17,105 bases of DNA from JBBQSU01 sp038234815 (GCA_038234815.1 JBBQSU010000081.1:1-17105); one strand, 5' to 3'; shown: positions 1 to 7,852, counted from the first letter of the stretch. Numbers and translations: made by a program. The notes: generated by a model not told the origin, from the sequence alone.

Positions 1-2613
1 CGCTTTGAAGTTCATCAGCCCACGAAGCGTGCAGCGGTGCTTGCTTTCGTCGTCTACCAGGCGGGTGTATTCCTGAAACGCCTTGAAGCCGTCGATGGGC
101 TTGTCGATGCCGATGCGGACCGCGTTTTGAATGCGGGCCACCGAATCGGGGTTCCACATGTGGTATTCGCCATCGCGTCGCCACTGGTAATTTCCGCCGT
201 TGTCCAGCACTTCGCCGAGAACATCAATGGGCGGATACCCCTTGCGGTGGCGCAGGAGGCATTCCCGGGCGATCACATCGATTTCGATGCCCTTGATCCG
301 GCTTGGGGTGTTAGTGAAGTACCGGGTAATGATCTGTTCACCCAGTCCGATGGCTTCAAAAATCTGCGCCCCTCGGTACGACTGCACCGTCGAAATGCCC
401 ATCTTCGAGGCCACTTTCAGGATCGATTTGTTGGCGGCCTTGATGTAGTTCTTGTTGGCATAATCGAGCGTCAATTCGGTAGGCAGCCGGCCGTCCTTGT
501 GCATGGCCGCGATGGTCTCGAAGGCCATATACGGATTGATCGCGCCGGCACCGTAGCCCAGAAGCAGGCAGAAATGGTGAGGCTCACGGGCCTCGGCGGT
601 TTCGATGACCAGCCCGGCTTGCGTGCGGATGCCCAGCCGGATCAGGTGATGATGCACCGCCGCCGTCGCCAGCAGCGAGGGGATCGGCGCCGTTTCGGCG
701 TCCACCCCGCGGTCAGATAAAATCAGCACGGTCGCGCCGTTCTGCACGGCCTCATGGGCCGCGTCGCAGAGTTCGGTGACGGCCTTTTCAAGGCCGGCTT
801 CACCGTCGGCCACCTTGAAGAGCATGGGGACGGTGGCGCTCTTCATGTCCTCAAGATTCAGCTGCCGGAGCTTCTCAAGGTCGGAATTCGAAAGGATCGG
901 CTGTTTCAGCTTCAGCAGATGCGCGTGTTCCGGGGTTTCATCCAGCAGGTTGCCTTCCCGGCCGAGATAGGTGTAGAGACTGGTGACCAGTTCTTCACGA
1001 ATCGCATCAAGTGGCGGGTTGGTCACCTGCGCAAAAAGCTGCTTGAAATAGTTGTACAAGAGCTGCGGCTTGTCGCTCAAACAGGCCAGCGGGGTATCGG
1101 TGCCCATCGACCCGATGCCCTCCTCGCCATTGACGGCCATGGGGGTGAGAATCAGCTTGATGTCTTCATTGGTATAGCCGAAGGCGTGCTGCCGGGTCAG
1201 CAGGGTCTCGTGATCGGGTTCGATCACCGACGCCGGCGCGGGCAGTGCGTCCAGTTCGATCAAGTTTTCTTCCAACCACTTTTTCCAGGGCCGCTTATCG
1301 ACCAGCGCCTGCTTGATCTCGGCATCGTCGATGATGCGGCCTTCCTTGCTATCGATAAGGAAGATTTTGCCCGGCTGAAGCCGCCACTTGCGCAGCACGC
1401 GCTCGGGTTCGATCGGCAGCACACCCACTTCGCTGGCCATGATGACCAGGTCGTCCTTGGTGACGTAATACCGGCTGGGCCGCAGGCCGTTTCGATCCAA
1501 AACGGCGCCGATCTGCGCGCCGTTGGTGAAGACGATCGAGGCCGGGCCGTCCCAGGGTTCCATCAGGCAGGCGTGGTATTCGTAAAACGCCCGGAGTTCC
1601 GGGTCCATCAGGTGATTGTTCTGCCAGGCTTCGGGGATCAGCATGAGCACTGAGTGTGCCAGGGAACGGCCGTTGATGGCCAGGAACTGAAGGGCGTTGT
1701 CGAAGGTGGCGGTGTCGGAACCCGATTCGGTCAAGATCGGGAACATCTTGTTCAGTTCGTCGCCGAAGACATCGCTCTTCAGCGACCCGTAACGGGCGCG
1801 CATCCAGTTGCGGTTGCCACGCAGGGTGTTGATCTCACCGTTATGAGCCACGTAACGATATGGGTGCGCCCGATCCCAGGAAGGAAAGGTATTGGTGCTG
1901 AACCGGCTATGAACGATGGCCAGGCTCGATTCAAAGTCCGGGTCGGTCAGGTCGGGGTAATACGCGCGCACCTGATCCGCGGTCAGCATTCCTTTGTAGA
2001 CGGTCCTCGAGGCCGACATCAGGTTGATGTAAAAGGTCTGTCGGGCCTCGGCCGAGAGGTTCGGGGTGCCGAATTCGACGATGTTTTCGGTGAGCTGGCG
2101 AACCAAATACAACCTGCGGTCAAAATCCGCCCGGTTGTAAAACGTCTTGCTCATGCCGATGAAGGCCTGAGAGACGACCGGTTCGGAGGCCTTGGGCGTG
2201 GGGCCAACGATGCCGTCGATCGTGGGCACGTCGCGCCAGCCGAGAACGGTCATGTCATATTGCCCGGCCACTTCCTCAAAAATCCGCCGGCATTCGGCCC
2301 GCTCGGCATCGTTCTTGGTGAAAAAAAACGGTGCGACGGCGTATTCGCCTTGCTTGGGCAGGGTGATGCCCAGCTTCTTGGCTTCTTTGCGGAAGAACTT
2401 ATCCGGCGTGCGGACGAGAATGCCCGCGCCGTCACCTGAATTAACCTCGCAGCCACAGGCGCCGCGATGGTTCATGTTTTCCAGCATTTGCAGGGCGTCG
2501 GAGACGATTTTGTTCGAGGCCTTGCCTTTCATCTGGCAGATGAACCCCACGCCGCAGGCGTCGTGCTCGAACTGGGGATCGTAAAGGCCCTGTGCTGGGG
2601 GTCTGACTGTCAT
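1..2613 (-). CDS. gltB: Glutamate synthase (GOGAT) large subunit, N-terminal part, cut by left edge
   Basis: This is the large subunit of glutamate synthase, which makes two glutamates from glutamine and 2-oxoglutarate in the cytoplasm. The frame is open for 871 codons to the window edge, against about 1500 for the family. The start ATG (2613) is preceded by GAGG at 2622-2625, 8 bases away. Residues 16-24 read EHDACGVGF, so Cys20 is the expected class-II amidotransferase nucleophile, exposed after removal of a 19-residue propeptide. HSRFSTNTFPSW and HNGEINTLRGNRNWM (about 233-270) are classic glutaminase-domain motifs. The glutaminase domain ends near residue 425. The central domain follows, with GEEGIGSMGTDTPLACLS near 510. 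The window ends just before the FMN/Fe-S synthase domain, so that half and the small subunit gltD cannot be seen. Long frames on the opposite strand are shadows of this gene. The family call is very secure; the electron donor (NADPH or ferredoxin) cannot be told. Confidence 0.96.
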   Translation of the reverse strand, partial: MTVRPPAQGLYDPQFEHDACGVGFICQMKGKASNKIVSDALQMLENMNHRGACGCEVNSGDGAGILVRTPDKFFRKEAKKLGITLPKQGEYAVAPFFFTKNDAERAECRRIFEEVAGQYDMTVLGWRDVPTIDGIVGPTPKASEPVVSQAFIGMSKTFYNRADFDRRLYLVRQLTENIVEFGTPNLSAEARQTFYINLMSASRTVYKGMLTADQVRAYYPDLTDPDFESSLAIVHSRFSTNTFPSWDRAHPYRYVAHNGEINTLRGNRNWMRARYGSLKSDVFGDELNKMFPILTESGSDTATFDNALQFLAINGRSLAHSVLMLIPEAWQNNHLMDPELRAFYEYHACLMEPWDGPASIVFTNGAQIGAVLDRNGLRPSRYYVTKDDLVIMASEVGVLPIEPERVLRKWRLQPGKIFLIDSKEGRIIDDAEIKQALVDKRPWKKWLEENLIELDALPAPASVIEPDHETLLTRQHAFGYTNEDIKLILTPMAVNGEEGIGSMGTDTPLACLSDKPQLLYNYFKQLFAQVTNPPLDAIREELVTSLYTYLGREGNLLDETPEHAHLLKLKQPILSNSDLEKLRQLNLEDMKSATVPMLFKVADGEAGLEKAVTELCDAAHEAVQNGATVLILSDRGVDAETAPIPSLLATAAVHHHLIRLGIRTQAGLVIETAEAREPHHFCLLLGYGAGAINPYMAFETIAAMHKDGRLPTELTLDYANKNYIKAANKSILKVASKMGISTVQSYRGAQIFEAIGLGEQIITRYFTNTPSRIKGIEIDVIARECLLRHRKGYPPIDVLGEVLDNGGNYQWRRDGEYHMWNPDSVARIQNAVRIGIDKPIDGFKAFQEYTRLVDDESKHRCTLRGLMNFKA

Positions 2614-2661
2614 TTTCACTGCCTCGTTCGGGGGTTAAGAAACGCGCATCGAACACTCTAT

Positions 2662-2714
2662 CGGGCGTGAGGTTGTTGAACAACCGAACACCCGAGGGGG
2701 CGGAAGGTGCCCCC
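2662..2714 (-). promoter_or_regulatory. Two hairpins in the gltB leader
   Basis: Just upstream of gltB the minus-strand RNA can form two stems. The first pairs GGGGGC with GCCCCC (2696-2701 with 2709-2714) around a 7-base loop. The second is the perfect dyad GGTTGTTCAACAACC (2671-2685), flanked by CGGG (2662-2665) and CCCG (2691-2694), which can pair outside an internal loop. Neither stem has a following T-tract, so they are not ordinary terminators. A leader role or an operator is possible. Confidence 0.45.
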
Positions 2715-2831
2715 GAAATCAATCGGCGGCGGATCGTTTGAGTCGCGTGGTCATGGTTCTCAGGGACACGATAGGCCACTTGGGTGTTCGTTCGCCACGC
2801 AAGCGGGCAATTCTAAATCCCGGGCGTGAGA

Positions 2832-2859
2832 ATTATAGGGGCAATGCCCCGGGACGCAA
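2832..2859 (-). promoter_or_regulatory. Putative sigma-70-type promoter of gltB with a palindrome in its spacer
   Basis: Read on the minus strand, TTGCGT (2854-2859), a 16-base spacer and a perfect TATAAT (2832-2837) form a good promoter. Transcription would start near 2825 and leave a leader of about 210 bases before gltB. The spacer includes GGGGCATTGCCCC (2838-2850), a perfect 13-bp dyad touching the -10 box, which is a plausible operator. The promoter is inferred from consensus only. Confidence 0.6.
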
Positions 2860-3069
2860 TGGGAATCGCATCCATATAGCGAAATGGCGCGTGGCAATAT
2901 TTCGTCGATGACGATGGATTCCCCAGCACAGGTTTAGGGCCTGTGGCGGGACTCACGCCATAGGGTCAGGCCACTGAAGCACGATTAGGCCGAACCGAGG
3001 CGGTCCACCAAAAATGGCCATACCCACGCAACGAATCAGGAGATGACTTGCACAAGTGATCGCCGGCGA

Positions 3070-3098
3070 TTGCCTCCGGGGCGTGTTTTTCCTACGAT
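3070..3098 (+). promoter_or_regulatory. Putative promoter of ilvN
   Basis: TTGCCT (3070-3075), a 17-base spacer and TACGAT (3093-3098) match the sigma-70 consensus at four of six bases in each box. Transcription would begin near 3105, about 25 bases before the ATG at 3130. This supports the 3130 start and rules against the upstream in-frame ATG at 3043. Confidence 0.45.
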
Positions 3099-3129
3099 GA
3101 TCAGTTCAAAACCCCTCAGGAGTGGCCTT

Positions 3130-3696
3130 ATGCGTCATGTGATATCGGCATTGGTGATGAACGAGCCAGGCGTGCTGGCGCTGGTGGCCAACCTGTTTTC
3201 GGCCCGCGGGTTTAATATCGACTCGCTGGTCGTCGGTCGGACCGAGAACCCCGACCTCTCGCGCATGATCATCGTCGTCAATGCCGACGACAACACGCTG
3301 GAGCAGGTACGCAAGCAACTAGCCAAGCTGGTTGCCGTGGTGAAGGTCCGGGATTTCGGTGGTTCGGCGTATATCGAGCGCGACCTGGCGCTGGTGAGTG
3401 TGACCGTCGCGCCCGAAAAACGTAGCGAAGTGGTGGAGATCGTCCGGCTGTTCAGGGGCAAAGTGGTGGACGTGGCCAAGGATGCCCTGATCGTGGAATT
3501 GACGGGCACCGAGGCCAAGATCGAATCGTTCGTCGAACTAATGCGCCCTTATGGCATCGATGAACTGGCCCGCACGGGGGTGATCGCCATGTCGCGCGGG
3601 ATGCAGGGCAATCGTGACAAGTCGGCCGCCGACGCCCCGCGTCAGCGCAAGCGCAGTTTTAGTGCCCCGGCCAGCGCGGCCTTGCCGCCGAGCTAA
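3130..3696 (+). CDS. ilvN: Acetolactate synthase small (regulatory) subunit
   Basis: This 188-residue protein is the regulatory subunit of acetohydroxyacid synthase, which starts valine, leucine and isoleucine synthesis. It activates the catalytic subunit and gives valine feedback. Start ATG 3130 has AGGAGTGG at 3118-3125. The N-terminal ACT domain (2-74) contains NEPGVL and RGFNIDSLVVGRT. Gly14 and Asn29, whose mutation in E. coli IlvH relieves valine inhibition, are both present, so valine sensitivity is expected. The second domain (about 80-158) is typical and ends in YGIDELARTG. A basic, Ser/Ala-rich tail of about 30 residues (159-188) makes it longer than the usual 160-175. No ilvB or ilvC lies next to it, which is unusual, since it is often downstream of ilvB. 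The symbol ilvH would serve equally well. Confidence 0.95.
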   Translation: MRHVISALVMNEPGVLALVANLFSARGFNIDSLVVGRTENPDLSRMIIVVNADDNTLEQVRKQLAKLVAVVKVRDFGGSAYIERDLALVSVTVAPEKRSEVVEIVRLFRGKVVDVAKDALIVELTGTEAKIESFVELMRPYGIDELARTGVIAMSRGMQGNRDKSAADAPRQRKRSFSAPASAALPPS

Positions 3697-3777
3697 GCCG
3701 ACTTGCTCTCGAGTCTGCCCCGGACCTTGCGTCCTTCAGAGGTGTTAAAAACGCCGCACAGACTCTCCTTTTCGGCC

Positions 3778-3783
3778 TATAAT
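3778..3783 (+). promoter_or_regulatory. Putative -10 box for the hydrolase pair
   Basis: A perfect TATAAT (3778-3783) lies 40 bases before the first hydrolase ATG. A weak -35 (CGCACA, 3755-3760) sits 17 bases upstream. This suggests the two hydrolases have their own promoter and are not read only through ilvN. Confidence 0.45.
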
Positions 3784-3823
3784 CGCAACGACCGTCGATA
3801 AGCCCACTCAAGAGATAGCCGAG

Positions 3824-4645
3824 ATGCCCAGTCCCGAAATCTTTCACCGGCGATCCATCCGAGCGACGGTCGTCGCGGGGTTGCTTGCGTTGATCGGCGC
3901 GATGGGCCTTGGCTGCGCCAGCGCGCCGTCGGTGGCCTCGTCGCTGATGCGCTCGGTCGCGAGCACCCAGCCGGTTTACGTCGTTCACCTGCCCGGGATC
4001 GGCGGGCCGGCGCGCATCGACGACTGGATGCTCAACGGCCTCAAATCCGGCGGGATTGATCTGACTTACATCATTATCAACTGGACCGGCAACGACCGCG
4101 GAATTGCCGCGCTCGTGCGCTATGACAAGAACCGGGAACTGGCCAGAAAACTGTCCAAGCGGCTTGTCGATATTATCGGCACGCACCCGAACGACCGGAT
4201 CGTGATGACCGGCCATTCCGCCGGAAATGGCCTGCTCGTGTGGGCCTTGGAAGACTTGCCCGAAGGCGTGCAGATTGACACCGCCATCCTGCTCAGCGCC
4301 GCCCTCTCGCCGGGATATGATCTCAGCAAGGCCCTGCGCCATGTCCGGAGAATGTATTCCTTTTCCAGTCAAAACGATGATTTTGTGCTGGGCACGGGCA
4401 CAGAAATTTTCGGCACGATGGACGGCGTGAAGACCGAATCGGCAGGCATGGTCGGCTTCAAAATTCCCGCCCAAGCCGGTCTGTATTCAAAGCTCACGCA
4501 AATCCCGTATGATCCGGCCTGGCAGAAGTGGGGCAATTTCGGCGGGCACATCGATGACATGCGCGAAGAGTTCGCCCGCGAGGTGCTGGCTCCGCTTCTT
4601 GTCACCGGCCACCTGCCGACCACGCGGGAATCGCATGATCCGTAA
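3824..4645 (+). CDS. Alpha/beta-hydrolase, probable lipoprotein or exported protein (paralog 1)
   Basis: This 273-residue protein has a basic N-terminus and a hydrophobic segment (13-30) ending at GLGC31. That is an imperfect lipobox, so it is probably a lipoprotein or otherwise exported. The fold looks like an alpha/beta hydrolase: HLPGIGG (55-61) as oxyanion loop, GHSAG (130-134) with nucleophile Ser132, an acid candidate in NDD (184-186), and His242 in GNFGGHIDD. The catalytic set looks complete, so an esterase, lipase or acyl-transfer activity is likely, but the substrate is unknown. The stop overlaps the start of the next gene by 11 bases. The second gene is a paralog: both carry SP-(YD/DFD)LS-AL-HV, FG-MD and GNFG-H. 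The ribosome site (AAGAGA, from 3810) is weak. Confidence 0.8.
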   Translation: MPSPEIFHRRSIRATVVAGLLALIGAMGLGCASAPSVASSLMRSVASTQPVYVVHLPGIGGPARIDDWMLNGLKSGGIDLTYIIINWTGNDRGIAALVRYDKNRELARKLSKRLVDIIGTHPNDRIVMTGHSAGNGLLVWALEDLPEGVQIDTAILLSAALSPGYDLSKALRHVRRMYSFSSQNDDFVLGTGTEIFGTMDGVKTESAGMVGFKIPAQAGLYSKLTQIPYDPAWQKWGNFGGHIDDMREEFAREVLAPLLVTGHLPTTRESHDP

Positions 4646-5444
4646 GCCCTGTTGGGATCGATATCTCCTCTTGCTCACCGCCCTTGTTGATCGTCCGGTC
4701 ATTCTTTTGCTGGCGGGGGTTTTCCTCGTCGGTTGTGGCGGACGGCTCGACCAATCGTTCTTTGAAGGTTCGCATGATCTCCCGATCAAGGCCCGGCCTT
4801 ATCTAATGTTTCTGCCCGGCGTGCCCGGTGCTCTCCCCAGCGATCGCGAGCGCTTTGCCGCGCTCCGGGCCGGCGGATTTGACGGGGACATCGAGGTTTT
4901 CGACTGGACTTTGCCCTACTCGTGGTTCGGTGCGCTGCAGCAGGTCGATCACAATCGCCAGCAGGCCCGGCGGGTGGCCCAGCGTCTAACGGAGATTCGT
5001 CGTGCCGGGCCGGATCGGCCCATCTCCATTTTGGCTGTCAGTGGCGGGCCGATCATTGCCACTTGGGCGCTGGCGGACTTGCCTGCTGACGTCAAGATCG
5101 ATCGCGTGATTATGACCTCGCCGGGTATGTCACCCGACTTCGATCTCTCGCATGCGCTGGCCCATGTCTCGGATCGATGCTTCGTGGTTTCAAGCGTGTA
5201 CGATGTCATCGTATCGAGCTTGTTTTCACAGTTGTTCGGGGGGATGGACCGGGTGTACGATGACACCGCCGGCCGATGGGGCTTCCGCCGGCCGCCGCAG
5301 GGGGATGTCGAGCAATACAAGAAACTGGTCAACGTCACCTATCGCTGGTCCTATGTGATCTACGGAAATTTCGGCACGCACATGGGCGCCAGCGAGCTGC
5401 CGTTCGTAGAAAACATGACCGCGAAGTTGCTAATTATGCCCTGA
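4635..5444 (+). CDS. Alpha/beta-hydrolase-like lipoprotein (paralog 2)
   Basis: The start at 4635 gives 269 residues and a clean lipoprotein signal: a hydrophobic stretch (22-33) ending in LVGC, with Cys34 as lipidation site. A longer frame from 4509 lies inside the previous gene and would bury this signal. FLPGVPG (59-65) matches the oxyanion loop of paralog 1. The nucleophile elbow reads AVSGGP (134-139), with Ser136 but without the first glycine of GxSxG. Asp190 (in SVYDVIV) and His249 (in GNFGTHMG) fit the other catalytic positions. The 11-base overlap with paralog 1 implies co-translation. It may be active with an altered elbow, or a structural partner of paralog 1. Substrate unknown. 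Confidence 0.8.
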   Translation: MIRKPCWDRYLLLLTALVDRPVILLLAGVFLVGCGGRLDQSFFEGSHDLPIKARPYLMFLPGVPGALPSDRERFAALRAGGFDGDIEVFDWTLPYSWFGALQQVDHNRQQARRVAQRLTEIRRAGPDRPISILAVSGGPIIATWALADLPADVKIDRVIMTSPGMSPDFDLSHALAHVSDRCFVVSSVYDVIVSSLFSQLFGGMDRVYDDTAGRWGFRRPPQGDVEQYKKLVNVTYRWSYVIYGNFGTHMGASELPFVENMTAKLLIMP

Positions 5445-5478
5445 CCCCCATGGGAATCGGTTTTGGCATGTTTCTCAA

Positions 5479-6801
5479 TCATCGCGCCGGCACTGGCGGG
5501 CCGGCGGGAGCGAATTGCTTCCACCTCGGATACATCTGCATCACCATGTCCATCGCGGGGTTGAGGTTGGGCGGATAGGGCGTCACTACCGCCTGCTTCA
5601 GCAGCGTTTTTTGCACGATATCGCGCTGTGCGATGAACTGCTTGCGATGCAGTTCCTTGCGGATGGCGTCTTGCACCGCTTCTTCTTCAAACGGCCGTAC
5701 TCGGCCTTTTTTCCGGTCTTCCAGCTTGGCGATGAAATAGGCATCGCCGACGCGCATAATGTCGGTGATGTCTTTCACTTCCAGCTTCCAAACTGCCTCT
5801 TCGATCTTTTCGTCACGATAGGCATGACGGTCGATCCAGCCCACGTCGCCGGCGCTGGCCAGAAGACGCGGCTCGTCATTAAACGCCGCCGCCAGCTTCT
5901 CGAAATCCTCCCCCTTGGCGGCGCGCTCGTGAATGCTTTTGATCTTCTCAAAGGCCGCCTCAAGGCTGCCAGTCGCCGCAGCGGTGATCTTAATCAGCCT
6001 GAACCGCGCCGCCTGTCGCTCGGTGAATTCCTTGTCCACATGCTGGCGATAATATTCGCGCATGTCGTCGGCGCGGATTTCGATCCGCGGAACGAACTTC
6101 TTCTGATAGAAAATCTGCCGCATATAAGTTCGGTATTGCCGATCGGCCAGTTCTTCAAAGCTCTCTCCGTCGGCCTGGGCTTTACGCCGGGCCATCTCCA
6201 GTGAACCACCGGCCTCGATGATTTTATGTTGCCGCCAGGCCGTCGTCAGGGTCATCGCCAATCGCTGATCGTCCGGTCCGAGTTCAGTCTGCGCCGCGGC
6301 AAATTCCAGTTCGTCGCGGATCAAGGCTTGGGTGTTTTCCCCCACTTTCTGATTGGCGTATGCCTTAAATTCTTCCTCGCTCAAGGTGGTGGCCTTGGCC
6401 TGGAGATCGCGGTCCACCAGCGCCAGCACGGTATTGGCAAAGACGGGCTTGGAATTCACCTCGCACATCACCCCGCCCAGCGTCAGATACTGCCCCGACG
6501 ACCGGCCGGGCTGTGTCGCCGCCTGGGTCGCGGGTTGCGTGACGGGGACTTGGGCGGTCTCGCCCGGCGGGCGTACCTCTTCGGCTACCACCGGGTCTAT
6601 CTTGTCCGGGGCTTGGTTGACCGCCACGGAATTGTTCGGTTGCAGTTGCCCGGTGCCGTGCCCCACTTCCTGGTGAGTCATTGCCGACGCGCCGCCCGGC
6701 GGCGGCGGGGCCACAAAGGCGTTGGTATTCAGCGCAGGCCCCTGCCGGGTACATCCCGCTGCCCACACCGCAGCCAACATCGTTGCCGTCTTCATTCGCA
6801 T
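5479..6801 (-). CDS. PpiC/SurA-like parvulin-type peptidyl-prolyl isomerase, lipoprotein
   Basis: This 440-residue protein is a periplasmic folding factor of the SurA/PrsA/PpiD type. The start MRMKTATMLAAVWAAGC at 6801 has GGGAGAG at 6813-6819. The frame continues upstream to 7377, but that part overlaps another gene and lacks a signal. Cys17 follows WAAG and is the likely lipidation site. Residues 25-103 are a flexible Pro/Gln/Thr-rich linker with VTQPATQAATQP (87-98). A helical SurA_N-like region (about 110-255) follows. The parvulin domain covers about 264-363, with RQAARFRLIKI at its start, then GDVGWI (318-323), and AYFIAKLEDR at its end. The C-terminus (364-440) is helical then Pro-rich. 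Likely job: assisting envelope or exported proteins. It converges with the hydrolase pair, 34 bp away, with no clear terminator between them. Confidence 0.88.
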   Translation of the reverse strand: MRMKTATMLAAVWAAGCTRQGPALNTNAFVAPPPPGGASAMTHQEVGHGTGQLQPNNSVAVNQAPDKIDPVVAEEVRPPGETAQVPVTQPATQAATQPGRSSGQYLTLGGVMCEVNSKPVFANTVLALVDRDLQAKATTLSEEEFKAYANQKVGENTQALIRDELEFAAAQTELGPDDQRLAMTLTTAWRQHKIIEAGGSLEMARRKAQADGESFEELADRQYRTYMRQIFYQKKFVPRIEIRADDMREYYRQHVDKEFTERQAARFRLIKITAAATGSLEAAFEKIKSIHERAAKGEDFEKLAAAFNDEPRLLASAGDVGWIDRHAYRDEKIEEAVWKLEVKDITDIMRVGDAYFIAKLEDRKKGRVRPFEEEAVQDAIRKELHRKQFIAQRDIVQKTLLKQAVVTPYPPNLNPAMDMVMQMYPRWKQFAPAGPPVPAR

Positions 6802-6817
6802 AAGCAGACCATCTCTC

Positions 6818-6832
6818 CCGGCGCGCCGCCGG
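6818..6832 (-). promoter_or_regulatory. GC hairpin overlapping the parvulin ribosome site
   Basis: CCGGCG and CGCCGG pair around a 3-base loop (6818-6823 with 6827-6832). The 3' arm touches the GGGAGAG ribosome site (6813-6819). The stem is very stable on paper and could tune translation. Confidence 0.4.
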
Positions 6833-6860
6833 ACAAAGCAAAACCCCACCGACCCTAACC

Positions 6861-6889
6861 AATATAGTTCGTCCCGCCGTTGCTGTCGC
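6861..6889 (-). promoter_or_regulatory. Putative promoter of the parvulin gene
   Basis: On the minus strand GCGACA (6884-6889), 17 bases and TATATT (6861-6866) form a good match. Transcription would begin near 6854, leaving a leader of about 53 bases. The parvulin gene therefore probably has its own promoter within the 158-bp gap after the DMT gene. Confidence 0.5.
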
Positions 6890-6959
6890 ATGACTGGCCC
6901 ATCAGTCCGCGTCACTGCGGATTTGTTTCTCCAGCGTATGAGACTTGCTGCAGTCAGCG

Positions 6960-7394
6960 TCATCGCTTGATCGACGTTAAATAGGCCCCGACCGCGATTA
7001 GGATTACGCCGATCCAGTTGATCCCTGCGGGCCGTTCTTTCAGGAAGAGGTAGGCCAATACCACCGCGATGGGGACCGAGAGCTTGTCGAGCGGGGAGAC
7101 GCGCGAGACGTCGGCGATTTCTATCGCTTTGAACATGAACAACCACGATGCGGCCCCGGCAGCGCCGGAGAGGATGATCGTGACAACGGCGCGTCCCTTG
7201 ATCGTCGGCAGGCCGTCCCACAATCCGATCATCGTGGCGAAGATTACCAGCAAGCCGGCCTGCACCACCCCGCGCACGGTCGTAGCCAGGTTCGAATCGA
7301 TTCCCTTCATTCCCACCTTGCCAAAAATGCTGACCAGCGCAGCACACACCGCAGCGGAGAGGGCATAGACGATCCACAGGTTTTCTTTAAACAT
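6960..7394 (-). CDS. EamA/DMT-family half-size membrane transporter
   Basis: This 144-residue integral membrane protein has about five hydrophobic helices (near 6-24, 35-58, 68-88, 102-119, 124-140). It matches one EamA repeat of the drug/metabolite transporter superfamily. FGKVGMKGIDSNLATTVRG early on, SWLFMFKAIEIADVSRVSPLDKLS in the middle and FLKERP before the last helix are typical of the small, about 140-residue predicted transporters of this type. Usual members have ten helices, so this one would work as a dimer. AAGGA is 8 bases before ATG 7394. Substrate unknown. It is divergent from the truncated prepilin and upstream of the parvulin gene on the same strand. Confidence 0.87.
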   Translation of the reverse strand: MFKENLWIVYALSAAVCAALVSIFGKVGMKGIDSNLATTVRGVVQAGLLVIFATMIGLWDGLPTIKGRAVVTIILSGAAGAASWLFMFKAIEIADVSRVSPLDKLSVPIAVVLAYLFLKERPAGINWIGVILIAVGAYLTSIKR

Positions 7395-7517
7395 GATCCG
7401 CTTCCTTAAGGATTTGCCAAAGCCAACTTAAATAAGAATCCATAGGCCGTTCTTACGGCGTCCACACGTATCGGTCATGCTGATTTATCAGTCGCCGTTT
7501 TTTGAAGGATACCAAAA

Positions 7518-7658
7518 ATGAGCAGCGTGGCAGGTGGAAAAGCAGCGTTTACCTTGGTTGAACTTTTGATGGTCATCGGCATTATCCCGATGTTGATCGG
7601 AATACTGCGTCCGCCATTGAACAAGCCCCGAGAGGCGGCCCGCGCGACGGCGCACTGA
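7518..7658 (+). pseudogene. Truncated prepilin-like gene (N-terminal helix only)
   Basis: This 46-codon frame has its own ribosome site (AAGGA, 7504-7508). It reads MSSVAGGKAAFTLVELLMVI and then continues through the hydrophobic helix to PLNKPREAARATAH and a TGA. It matches the first 40 or so residues of the intact prepilin-like gene at 16583, but the globular pseudopilin domain is missing. The residue before the cleavage-site Phe is Ala, where Gly is normal, and Pro replaces Ala inside the helix (GIIPML). No continuation is visible in other frames downstream. It is most likely a decayed or truncated copy. A translated small membrane peptide is the alternative. Confidence 0.7.
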
Positions 7659-7852
7659 CGGCGAAAAGGGACAGGGGAGTCGGAAAACTGCGTGATCGGC
7701 CCTTTACCGGAACTGACAAAACTCTCGGCGTCGGGAAAATGCTGATGGCTGCTGCCCCGATGACAGAGTAATTAGAGATTGTTTATGACACACTGGACGT
7801 GTGAATCGATGTCACGAAACGGATAATTGACGGCGGATCCGGCAGCTATTTG

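Larger units (their letters stand above)
2614..3129. other. Divergent intergenic region between gltB and ilvN
   Basis: This 516-bp spacer has no convincing protein gene. It contains the gltB promoter and leader on the minus strand and the ilvN promoter on the plus strand. Between them, near 2927-2960, lie two small adjacent stems: CACAGG with CCTGTG (2927-2932/2940-2945) and TGGCG with CGCCA (2944-2948/2956-2960). I recognise no known riboswitch consensus or T-box here. Confidence 0.6.

Noticed and set aside
37..2439. Three long plus-strand frames opposite gltB (37-720, 754-1653, 1654-2439)
   Set aside because: They mirror the reverse strand of gltB in the same codon register and show no domain, signal or family pattern.
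3043..3129. Upstream in-frame ATG of ilvN at 3043
   Set aside because: The extension has no family match, the predicted promoter lies inside it, and a good ribosome site sits before 3130.
4509..4634. Longer start of hydrolase paralog 2
   Set aside because: It lies fully within paralog 1 and would hide the clear lipoprotein signal that begins at 4635.
6802..7377. N-terminal extension of the parvulin frame to 7377
   Set aside because: It overlaps the DMT gene in another frame, while 6801 has a ribosome site and lipoprotein signal.
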